From positions 11,656,001 through 11,720,000 of the forward strand of contig NW_020825288.1 of the NCBI RefSeq assembly GCF_003286085.1: a stretch of DNA of 64,000 bases. The letters are read 5' to 3'. Below the pieces are notes generated by a model. That model did not search any database, was not told the origin of the DNA, and worked only from the letters and a program-made list of their open reading frames with translations. Of the stretch, positions 51,701-63,700 are shown piece by piece (positions within the stretch are counted from its first letter, which is position 1; every line of letters starts with the position of its first letter). The stretch is from Drosophila persimilis. Taxonomy: Eukaryota; Arthropoda; Insecta; Diptera; Drosophilidae. The position numbers were made by a program, and so were the translations under genes.

Positions 51701-54700
51701 CGCATACGGGCTGAAATTTATTCAAATTATCCACACTATCTGCATCCACCGTCGTGGGGGATCAACAATCCGCTGGTGCTGGCCTCCCACAGTCCGCACA
51801 CTCTGGACGACGACGATGTCGTCGTAGAGGTGGCCACAACGAACCACCACAAGAAGCCCCCCCCCCACTCCCACATGGATGACTTGGAACGCAGCTCAGT
51901 GGATAACGTTGTGGTGGTAGTCGATGCCGGACCGCCCTCGCATTCCCATCCGCATACGCACACCTACTATACGCACGGGGAGCAGTCAGGCACTTCGACC
52001 ATTGGATCGGCAGGGCCAGCGCCAACGATTCCCAGCCCACCTAAGTATGTGTGGGGCTGAAAAGTGGCTTGGGTTCGGGTTCGGCGTGGCCGAGCTGGAA
52101 ACTTCCCTCACTTGGGGCTTACGCTGGTGGCATCTTGGATCAAGAGAGGGCGGGAAACTTTTCACGAAACTTTACCATACACATGCACATGTGTGATTGC
52201 GCCTCTATCCGAACCTTCTACAGCAGACCCGCCCACAACGCCCCATATAAAACCTTTCATTAACTCGACTCTTAACCACCGAGGCAGCTGGAAACTTTAT
52301 GCAGAAAGCTTTTAAAATAATTGACTCACTTGGGTATGCCACAATTTCCGGTTAAAAAGCCAACTAATGAATAAGTCCAACAACTGCTAGCAGACTACAA
52401 ATAAACAGGCGATTTGTGTGCTCTTTGCTTTCTGATCCCTGGGCACTTGTAGACCACTTATATAATCTGATTTTAATGCATTTCATCTTAATAAATATTC
52501 AAATGAGTCATGCACTTGGACAGCAGTTTCTCCAAGCTGGAACGAACCCAGACAGGCGGGGAGAAGGCGGGGTACCCGGGAGGCATGTACAATTAATTTG
52601 TAATGCCTGTAGCGGAAGTCAAGGGAGTCAGTCTACCGGTCCGATAGCCAACCTGCTTCTGTTCCGCCCCTCATAGTGGTAATTGGCCATTGTATCACCA
52701 TCACCCCTCTCATTGTTATTCCAGGAATATCAGTAATGCTTTAAGCCGATTAATGCCCGACCCTGACTCAAAGCCATTTTCTTACCGAAACAAACAAACA
52801 AAAGTTATGTAATTTGCCAAATACAAGTACTTATGCAACTATGCAAATAAAGCAAGCACCACGCACATGACTCACACGTTCACAGCACAACATTTCACTG
52901 TACTTCCTGTATCTCACCAGGCCTGTTTGTAATTTGCACTTAATTATCTGTATAACTCTGCAATCTATTTAGCACTGGCACAAAACTGCACAAAACAGCA
53001 CTTCTCGGTGATTTAGTCGCCGGCAGCGATATAACCCACCGCACCTACACGGGCCCCTCCATGGACGAGCGAGGTAAGTAAGACCTTTATCTAATTGCAC
53101 TTGTTCCACCAAACATTTGGGGATAGAAATTCAATAATTTTTTATTCGGAAGGACAAGCTTTAGAGATATGTATGTACATCTAAGGCCAAACTGAAAGAT
53201 TTATCCAATTTTTCTATTTTGTTCACAAACTTTACAAAAGTATAACCGGCTCTAAATCTTCCTTGGCTGAGAGCTTGAAATTGAGTTATAATTTTATGGA
53301 TTTTAAAGACTTTTTATAAGTAAAAATTATGCAATACTGAAACAGCGAAATTATATAAGTTCTTTTACAAGAAAATCTAATATATAATTTCCAATGAAGA
53401 CCAATTAATTCGGAAATCTATATTTAATATTAAAAAAAACTATATTTAACTTTCGAGAAAAAGTTCTATAATTTTATGTTTGTTTTTTTTTTTTTTTTTT
53501 GGGGTCCTATTGAAAGGTATCGAAAGTTAGACCTCATAATACGTCTTATAATACGAATAATTCTTTTCGGTTATTCGTCCACTGTAAATGCGTAGTGAGC
53601 GAAAGGTCAGGTCAAACCATACATTAGCCAATTTGCGTTTAAGTAAGTATCCCCAAGAACATGGTTAGATGAATTTTAGCACTGAAGCACTGCAGTCATA
53701 TCCAATATCTCTCAGCACCTGGCTCTCTCTCTCTCTCTCTCTCTTTCCCACTTGCTCAGCACCTTTCACTTGCACACACTGCACAACCCCTCTTTCTCTG
53801 TCCTTCCAAGCTTATTAGACAAAGGAGATAAAGGATAGGGCCTGCCATCCTTTGTTGCTTGTAGCTCCTGCTTCTTGGCATTAGCTACATATCTGCCAGA
53901 GAAATCACCAGCAGTTAAATAAACGCACAGACACAGATACTAACATGCACAGACACATCCCCTCCAGACTCGTGGAAGGCGCACAGGTGCCATAAATAAG
54001 CATTTTGTTCTCTATATCAAAATCGAAGCATCGAATTACTCTGCACTCCACTGCGGCTCTTTGTATACTGGTACTACTATTATACTCTTAGTCCCTATAT
54101 TATATAGAATAGTTATCTTTTTGTTGTCCCTATTTTTACATGCAGCCAGCCAGCCATTCACCCAGACTCCAATCATCTTTCCAGCATTTGTTAATGGCCT
54201 AATCAATGCATCCCCTCTGGTACTCTGTTACTCTGGAACTCGTACAATATATAGCCCTCAATTGTTCGTTGTGCATTTCTATTTTTGTTTATTGCCACAA
54301 ACTTCACTCGCATTTGACGCTGGCCGTCCATCATGCTCTCGATGGTGTTTTGTTTGCAACGTTGTTGTTTTGCTTCAGCCCTCACTGTGGACAAAGCTGC
54401 TGGACAAAGCTGTCAATTCCCAATCTGCCTCTGCATTGTCCATTGTTGCAGCAGCAGCAGCCTCCCAGCCGGGGGACTGCGGCTGCCCGTTGTTGTAGAT
54501 ACTCGTATTAGTAAACTATTTATGCACGTCAAACACACACACACACACACACGACCCAGCGATCCCCATACAATATGTATGTGCATGTATTACCTTATTT
54601 ACGTATATGGCAACCAGTAAATTAACAACAGCTAGCAGCGGTAATCAGTTTAGGGGCATTCCATGCCAGAAATACCAATAGATAGCCATAAATAATAGTA

Positions 54701-57700
54701 TCGAGGCAGTTTCTATATTTTTTATATTTTACTACAAAATTTAAATTGAAGTGCTTTTGTTTCTGATTGGAATTTCTCAAATGCAAAGCACAAACATTGC
54801 GGAAGGCCTGGAGGGCTTCAAATCTGTCGGAATAGCATCAACAATATCCGGCAACAATAGCTCGTGAAAATAAATAAATATGATTGGGGTTGTAAAAGCC
54901 TTCGGACTCACTTGATTCTCAGCAATTTAAAAATGATCGGACTAGAACAGCCCATCCAGATTATTATTATTAAGTTTATAGTTGATGAAAAAGTGTAAAG
55001 TTAAAAGACAAGGCCCATGCTTTATATTTTAACGTGCTTTTATTTGATGAACAAAATTCGTCTTGAACATAATAGATTTGTCTATTCCAAATGAAATAAG
55101 ACATTTCATAACATAGTAGACAATAGCTTGTTTTTAAACTATGTTTATAAAATGTCTTCTTTTTTGTCCGTCAGTAATCAGTTTCACTGTTATGAATGAT
55201 TTCTGTTTGATAGAGTTCATATGTAGCCTTGTAGGTGAGGGGTATTTGGTGTATAAAAATCAAGCCGAGCTTTCAATTTGAAAATTTAATTAAGCACAAC
55301 TAAAAAGCAAATAAACCGATTTGTCAGCATTGCGCCAATAACAAAACAAGTCAAACATGCACTCCACGACTGACCCAACACAACGTCACCTCCAGCACCT
55401 CTAGCAGTACCACCTCCAACCCACTCATGCACATACTCTTTCACAGACACATATACACACCAGTATGGGTTAGGATGTGGATGTTTGCGTGTAATAAATA
55501 TTTTCATAATATTGTACAATCCACTTAGAAGTAGCAGCGCAGAGCAGAGGGCCACAGGGTTGATACCACAAACACACACCCTCGCTATTTCAGTGCACCA
55601 TTCCCAGTACCTCTGGCAGCATGCTTGTATTGTGCATGTCTGTCATGCATGAATGTGAGAGCTTGTTGCAGCTGCTTGCAGGGCTGCTCCTGCTCCTGCT
55701 CCTGCCCAATTAGGGCATGAAAACCACGGATGGCCGTTCGGCTATTTGATATGGCAGCCGTAACCCGATTCCCAGCCAGATGCAGCCTGCTCCAATTTCT
55801 ATTCACACCCTCGAACACACACACACACGCAGACACATACGTAATTTTGGAATTATTGCACATTCTGAAATTTATATGCGTTGTTTATGAGTTTGTTTAA
55901 AATTCGCGCACTCCGACTGTTCATGTTTCTGTTTCTATTTTCGTTCCAGTTCACGCTCCCATTTCTGCTTTTCCGTATCCCCGTATTACCGTATTTCCGT
56001 ATCTGTGTCTCAATGTTTATGTGCACGTTTATGTTTCTGTGTGTGGCGATTCATGTGCGAGCATCTGTGTAAATCGCCTTTAATGCTCTTTTCTACACAG
56101 TTAACATTGCATGAACTGTTTTGTTTGCTTTTGTGTGTGGTAAAACGGCAAGCAAAATGACCGAAATGCAGTAAATTCGTTTTGTATTGAAACAATCAAG
56201 CGGGGACCACATTGCGTATACGCAACAATTAGATAACATGGCCCTGATCCACTCCACGACAAACCGTTTACAAGCGCGATTGCAGTTAACAAACGGAGCT
56301 AATCCCATTCAAGCTCCCCCAGAAGACATCCTGAGCTCCCCCTTCACTGTGCTTGTTTGGCAAATATTTACCAGGGAATGCGAGCGACAAACATAAATAC
56401 GAATCAACGCATACATACATACATATATAGTATAGTCGTACTCGTAGAGACAGACGTCTCCCGACAAATCCTTAGCCATTTAGCGCCAGCAGTTGACCCT
56501 CCAGCGATATGTCTGCTCGCTCCCAGCTCCCAGCACACTCCGTGGGTGGAGAGGCTTCTGGGTGGGACGTTCGTTGGCATCCTTTTGAACTTTGAGCCAG
56601 GCACCTCCAATGAAGCGCACTTTGGCGTGCTTTTGCCGAGATAAGCAATGGCAATGGCTGGCTGCAGCGGGGAGTCTGTCCTCAGACCTGGAGCTGGCTG
56701 TCGTCGAACCGTTTGCCATTTGCGCGCTCTATCAGCGCATGACATTTGACAGACATTCTGTTTATGTGTGGCCATTGATAGCAACGGGGCCAAAACCCCG
56801 AAAATGTCCATCGAAGCGTGGCCAGACTGAAATGGAAATCGCTTTAGCCCTTGGTGGTTCCCCAGCAAAGCCGATTCAATGCAAAACGTTTTACTGGTCT
56901 ATTTTCCCAGCACTAATTGTGGATAACACCAATAATAATTAAGAGCACATTTTTTTCTTCTCTGTACTCGTATGTTTAATCAAATTTTCTCTTCACTTTG
57001 GTTAACACTCTCTGACTTGTGTTTTGGTTCACTTTTTCTTGATTTAATAAACTCTTTTGTAGCAAAAATGATGTGCCAAATATATTTGGCATATATATCA
57101 TTTTATTTTCATACCAAATAATTAATCAAAAGTCGATTGTAAGAAAGCCAATGACCAAGCAAAAAATCGATACAGAAATTAATGCGAATTTGATTGGAAA
57201 ACTCAAATGCTGCGTAGCTGCAACAACCACAAATAACAATAACAATAACAACTAAAACAAAATAACAACTAAGACTACAACAACAAATCTTATATAGAAG
57301 GCACTGAACAAGAACAACAACCACAACTACAACTACAACCATTCTACCCCTCTCTCTTCTTGCTAATTCCAAATTGCAGTAAGAATATTGGGCATGGACG
57401 AGAGACTGCATCAGAGAATCTTCAATGATAATTTGGCCGTAATTGATACGCCCTTGATTGCCATGGGCGGCCCGGGCTCCGGCTCTGGCACCGTCATCGG
57501 TTCCGGCTCTGGCTCTGGCTTCGGCTCCGGCTCTGGCTCTAGTTCCGGATCCGGGTTTGGGTTCTCGGGCGGCTATAACTATAACTATCCGGGCTCGATG
57601 CACGGCGTGCCCAGCTATCCGTTCAATATAAGCGGCTTCCATCAGCGGCACATGGCAGCGGCGGCCGTCGAAAATGAGCCATTCGATATCATTGATACGG

Positions 57701-60700
57701 GCCTCGGCTATGGCGGAAACGGAAACGGAAATTCCGGTGTTTACTATCAAAGTATGTGTACACGTAATAGCATGAACGTAATCCATAAATAACTGAATCC
57801 ACGTACTACTACTGCATAGGAAAACAAAAATACAAAAAAAGCTGCAAAAAGTATATACCAAATGAAATAACCAGATATACATACATATCCATGTATTTGT
57901 GTGTGCAAACTCCTAGAACTAATTAACAGGCAACAAAAAAAAGAAAGTTCGTTTGTTCATTCGTTCGTTCGTTCACCATTTTAGATAGATTTTTGTGAAT
58001 TTTTTATGATTTCCATTTGTGCCGTCCCCGCCCCCCTGTAACTAAGTACACCCCCTCCCCCTTCCATGTTGTAGGTACATTTTGTTGGAAAACCAAATCC
58101 AAATCATTCCAGTTTTCGTTTTTGCGTTGAAAGTGAATACATACTGAATACATACTGAACATATACAGAATCCAGAACCACAAAATGGCGTGAACCGAGC
58201 GCGGTTCGTGGCTTTGTGCATAATTTTTGGCATTTGATCAACTTTTAAATATTAAACAAATCCAACCAGTGAAAGTACAGTTACAGCTCAAATAAAAAAA
58301 AAAACAAATATACATTACAGCTTATTTATAAATATATAAATATTTATACAACTTTAACTCTCTTTTGTGTTCCATCATTTTTACGTAGCTTGCCATTTGA
58401 TTTCAGAGTTTTTGAAAATGTTCCTACAAGAATATACTAAAACCAAACAATTTGCTTCAAATGCGTTACAACAATATTTTCTACTATGAATTTTGTTTGT
58501 CATTTTGTTTAACTAAATGAAAAGTAAAAACGAACAAACTCAAAATTGTAAAAAAATGGTAATATTTTCGATAAAAACTTATATTTTTCGTTTAGCGTTA
58601 ATTGAGCAAAATGAAAATCTTAAACAAAACCCAGACTTAAACAGAATTCATTTAATTTCTTTCCTAAAATATATATTCAAACTAAAACCAAAAAGAAAGA
58701 CCAATACAAAAACCAAAGAACCAAAAACCAATTTTGTTACAACTCAATTCAAGCACACTTTTTTCAAATTTTTTCCAACGCACTAACAGTTTTTTGAATC
58801 CAAACCAAACCAAACAACAAATAACCCAACGACAAAGCATTTCATTTTTTTTGGCTCCAAGTCATTATACTCGTACCATACCCTTCAAATGCAAAAATAT
58901 ATTTGTACCATTTGTGCCATACAACAATCTACATGGAAGTACTACACTAGACATCAAATTCATTGTTTCATACAAAAAAACCACAAAAGCATCTGATTTC
59001 TTTGTACTTCAAAGACAGCGCCTAGGAACTTTCCATGCAGACAAAAACTACTTGACCTAAGGTTAAAGGTTTAAAAAAAAAAGAGCAGAAAGCAATAAAG
59101 AAATCCCCTAAAACAGAAAAAACGATTATACGAATACAAATTGATTGTGTTAAGACATTTTTTGTTGGCTTTGCTGCTGCTACTCGAATTTGTGTTTGGC
59201 TTATTCCGTTTTCCGTTTAAAATTTAATTATTTGCGTGTACATTTGTTGGTTTTTTTTTTTAATACGTATTCATTTCATTTCTGCCGAGTCTGCAACGAG
59301 TTGTTCTGTTCGTTTCAATGAACACGCATACATACACCCACACACAAAGAGTATTCATTCAGAAAACCAATAAAGTGTGCCAAAGAAACACTCGTTCAAT
59401 CGGAATAAAATTTGCATAGAATCATGAGAGCTATGAATGCCTGAGCCGGACACAAAGTGATGCCTACTTTTGAGGTGTACCCATACAGACAGCCATTCAC
59501 CCACCCACACACACACACAAACATACACAGGAGTTAGAACATATCGTTGCCGATCCCCTTAAAAAGAATCTTTTTATCAGTAGGTTTTGGTAGTTTTTAA
59601 AGTCGAACAAATAACTTAAATAAATACCTTTATATTTAATAATAAATAAATATATCTCTAGAACCTAGTTGTGTTTTGCCAGCCCTGCGACCCTACGATT
59701 ACGCCCCCCTCCCTCAGACCACCAAGTAATAGCCCATAAATCCCCTTATTGACTCTCACTTTCTACTCTCCGAATCTCCATTCTCCCCCCTGGATTACAG
59801 TCATAGGCAATAAACAAAATTTGTGGAATATTTGCATTTAATTTACGTTATTTATGTACATTTTTGTTGGTTTTTATTCAATAATTTTGATCATTTTTTT
59901 GTGTTGTGCTGCGGCGAGGGGAAGAGCGAACAAAAAGTTGGTTAATTAAAAAGCAATCGATAGCTGTCACCCGCGACAACCTGGTGGCTATCTGCTTTGC
60001 TGGGGGCCTCTGTGATTGATATTCTCATATGAACATTCGATTTGATTTGGTTATGGAAATATAAATGGTCATTGTTCCCCCATCGTCCCCAAAACGTAAT
60101 TGAGTTGTGTGTTAGGCCCTAAGCGCCTATAATCATAACAGTTAAACATTAAATACAGTTCCATGTGTAAATTATATGTGAATGGAATAAATAAATAAGC
60201 CAATTGAGAGCGAAATTAAAACAAATAAATGAAATTAATTAAGAGCATAGAGCGGCAAATATGCACAAACAAAGGCAGAGCCAGAGCTCGCATTTATTTA
60301 ACATTTTAATTAGTCCCAAAGTTCTCTCAATTGGCGTAATCAAGGATTTCACGTACAATTGGATGTGGATTGGAGAGGGCTTTAACCAGAAACAGAGCCA
60401 AACCAAATCATTTACCCGGCTAACGCAGTTTCACCAGGTTGGGGTCGACAGATGGAAGGGTGTGTGTATATGGGGTTCGGGTTCGGGTGCAGATGCAGAT
60501 GCAGATGCGGGTGTGGGTTTGGGTACAGCGGATAAGTCGAAAAATCCGAACCCGAATCGAATATGTTGAGAACGGTTGGGTAAATTGAAAACTAATGAAC
60601 TATTTCAAACATTTTCTCCACGCCTGCCCTGCCCCGCTGTGGTCACTAAACTCTCTGTCCAACGATTCGACTCCGACTCTCCTGGGTAACATTTGCTCGA

Positions 60701-63700
60701 TGCAAATGCAAATGGAAATGGAAATGCAAATCCCATTGCCACTGCCACACTTGGGCACGTTTCGGTCCGTTTGCCGATGCAGGTGGTCAGGATGTGGAAG
60801 TTGACCTCTCAACGGAAATAATCAAGCAACACTTTCAGGTGAGTGCCGCAAAGAAAAGCCCAAATCGAGGCACGCAGGACAATTCCAAGTGCTGCTGCAG
60901 CAGTACACAATTTTGAGCGCTTATTACTTTTTCCCTTTCCTCTGTTCAAATCCCACTCCCAACACAACCTTCCTTAGAGTACCTGTCACACAGCATTGGA
61001 CACCTGCCGGGAAGATCCGTCCTGCTCGTCGTCCCTGCAGCCGATGCTGATGCATTGTGAACTGCATCGGTGCAATCGCAACGCGTGCATGACATCGCTG
61101 CAGGCCTTTTATAAGGGGCCGCACGAGGACCTCAATCTAGACATTGCCTTTTGTCTATGCAAGTAAGTGGCTGGACAGTCCAGCAGCAATTCCCCAAAAA
61201 CCACCAGCAGCACCACCACGCACCACCAACAATCGCCAACAATTCTCTCATTGTTCGTCGCAGAAAAACCAGCAGCATGCAGCAGAACAGCAATCGGCAC
61301 GACATGTGCATGATTGCACAGGAAAAACTGCATCCCGTCTGTGCGCAGCGGCCGCCCGATAACAGTAATCCGGCCAGCTCCAATGGCATTTACTACCATC
61401 CACCGCCCGCCTGTCATGTAGTGGCCGAGAGCTGCAAGGAGGATCGCGAGTGCAGGTGGGTACAAAGGCCATATATCAAAAATTTACCGTTAAGCGGAAG
61501 CGGAAATATGCGCAGCGCAATGTAAATTTCTCGCCATGAAAACGATACACAAGTACATGGCGGTTATCTCTTTTAGTACCACGTAACGAGAGAGTGGGAG
61601 GGTATATCGAATCCTTGAAAACGTTTGAGTCAGGTAGCGCCTTAGGATATTCAGCCTGATCCCTCGATAAATAGACGTGTTTTCTTTTCTTCCCCATTTT
61701 TCCATCCTATTTTGGTTTTGCGCGGTTTTTGATCTGTTATTTACACAATACAAATATCATTCTTCTCGGATAACTAATAACATCAGTAAATGAAAAATAA
61801 AAGAAAGGAAGGCAAACGAAAATTATCTATTGAAGTAATGCCATTCAGAGGGTTATAAGAATTTCACGTAATAAAATATCAAATTAATTTGAGCCACGGG
61901 AATCCGATAGTCGGCCCAAACTGTCTCACTATTGCAGTTTCTGGTTCCCTATTCGTTTTCAATTCAATTAAGGCAAATTGCATTTAATAGACTTAGTCAC
62001 ACGCTCGCGTTCATATTGAATTAGAAGCGTTTAGCCACGGCAAAGTCGGCGAAAGCCGCAACTTTGATGGCACTTTGCTAAACTCGTTAAATTGACAACG
62101 GCAACAGGAACAGGACCCACAGCCAACAACTGACAGGAGTGGCCAGGAGAGGTACTACGGCTGGATTTTCTCTCAAATTTAGCAGTTGCAAGCAAGCGGG
62201 GCATAAAATTACCAGTTGGCTGTTGGCAGTTGGCCGGGAGACTGTCAGGCTCCGCTCGCCAGACCATCCTCTTCATTAAACCAGGCTGCCATTTAAGCAG
62301 GCCAAGTTGCAGGCTGCGGCAGAGAGTTGACAGCCAAACTAAGAACCTCTCCAGCTAGGCTGGGCCAGACCGCGCGAATGTGTCAAACACAAAGTTAAGT
62401 TATAAATAGGATGCAACACCCACATGCAACAACAACACCATCTCCAGAGAGAGAGGGAGAGTGATGTGTGTGTGTGTGAGAGAGTGCGAGTGTGTGTTTG
62501 CATAGCTCTGGGGGCACAAGAGTGTTTGGGTGTTTGTTTGTTGCCATGTTACGGCTGAACGACCGCAAAGTACGTGGTCGTAGCTGTGGCTCTGGAAATT
62601 AATTGCCTTTTAAGTGAATCGCACTTGCTTTGGCAAACAACTAAATTGGACTAATGACGCTCATTTTGTATGCTGCAGAGAGACAGGGGCAGTGAGCAGG
62701 AGAAGGTGGAGGTGGAGGTGGAGGCGGTGGTGGGTGTCTGCCCCATGCTTAAGAACTTCTATGCAACGTGTGCCCCTCCCTCACGCTCACGCTCTCTCTG
62801 TGTCGAGTGCTTATGTTGACTTATTACGTATACGACGGGTTGTGCGCCAACACGTGCCTGCGCCTGCCGAGAACCCAGGAGAGGGAGCGTTGTTCCAACT
62901 GAATGCCCATTTGTTTGGCTGCCGTTTCATTGAAGCTGCTCCGATGTCTTAAACTGCACTTGGCCGGCTGCGTGCTGCAACTTTTCGTTGCACAAGCGAC
63001 TGCACGCAGTGTACTACAAGTCCAGGCTTACAATCTCCCAACGATTGCGTCAGCGGTTGATTGGGCCGACGCTGACGCTGACTCGGAGAAATATTCATCT
63101 TGTAAGTGGGCAAAGTTTCAGCGAGGCTAATGGGGGAAAAAAGTTGCGAAGATTGCAAAAAAAAAAGGTGGGCTCAGAAAGAGTATTCAAGGCAGCTTCG
63201 CCATAGAAAATTCCTCAAAGCAATTATGAGTATTTTCCCATGGAAATATTCCTTTTTTTCCTTTTTGAAACGATGCCCCTGGAGACTTAAGCTTTGGGGA
63301 AATGCAATCTGCTTTACAGCAATGCATCCGATGCATTGAACCCTAATTAGGCTGCAACCAATCTGATTGGAATGCTAACGACTCAGCCATGAGCCTCAGT
63401 CGATAATCCACAAGTGAAATATTACGCATACGTCGCATGGCACTTGACAAAAATCTCACCCAGATTCCAGAAACCAGGAGCCTCGTAAATTTTGTAGCGG
63501 AAGAAGCATTTGCCCAAGACTATGAAATGCAGTAGAATGCCGAGAGTAATTTCAGCATAAATTGGACGACATCAATCTCAGGCCAGGGTGCTGAGAGAAT
63601 GTGCCACCGGCGACTGCAGTGCAGGTAACGGTAACTGGCACTCATTCACAGACATCACATGTAGCAGGGACGAGGCATGCAACTGGAGCTAACTAGCGCA

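Larger units (their letters stand above)
53074..57379 (+). other. Gfrl intron 7
   Basis: 4,306 nt, non-coding. It has an AT-rich first 450 bp with a long poly-T run (about 53481-53501), (CT)n at 53722-53745, (CA)n at 54532-54552, an AT-rich segment at 54690-55280, and AACAAC/ACAACT repeats just before exon 8. No exon recognised. Confidence 0.65.

Noticed and set aside
53093-53115. AATTGCACTTGTTCC resembles the miR-92 family mature sequence
   Set aside because: The match is partial, and I see no complementary arm within about 100 nt that would form a precursor hairpin.
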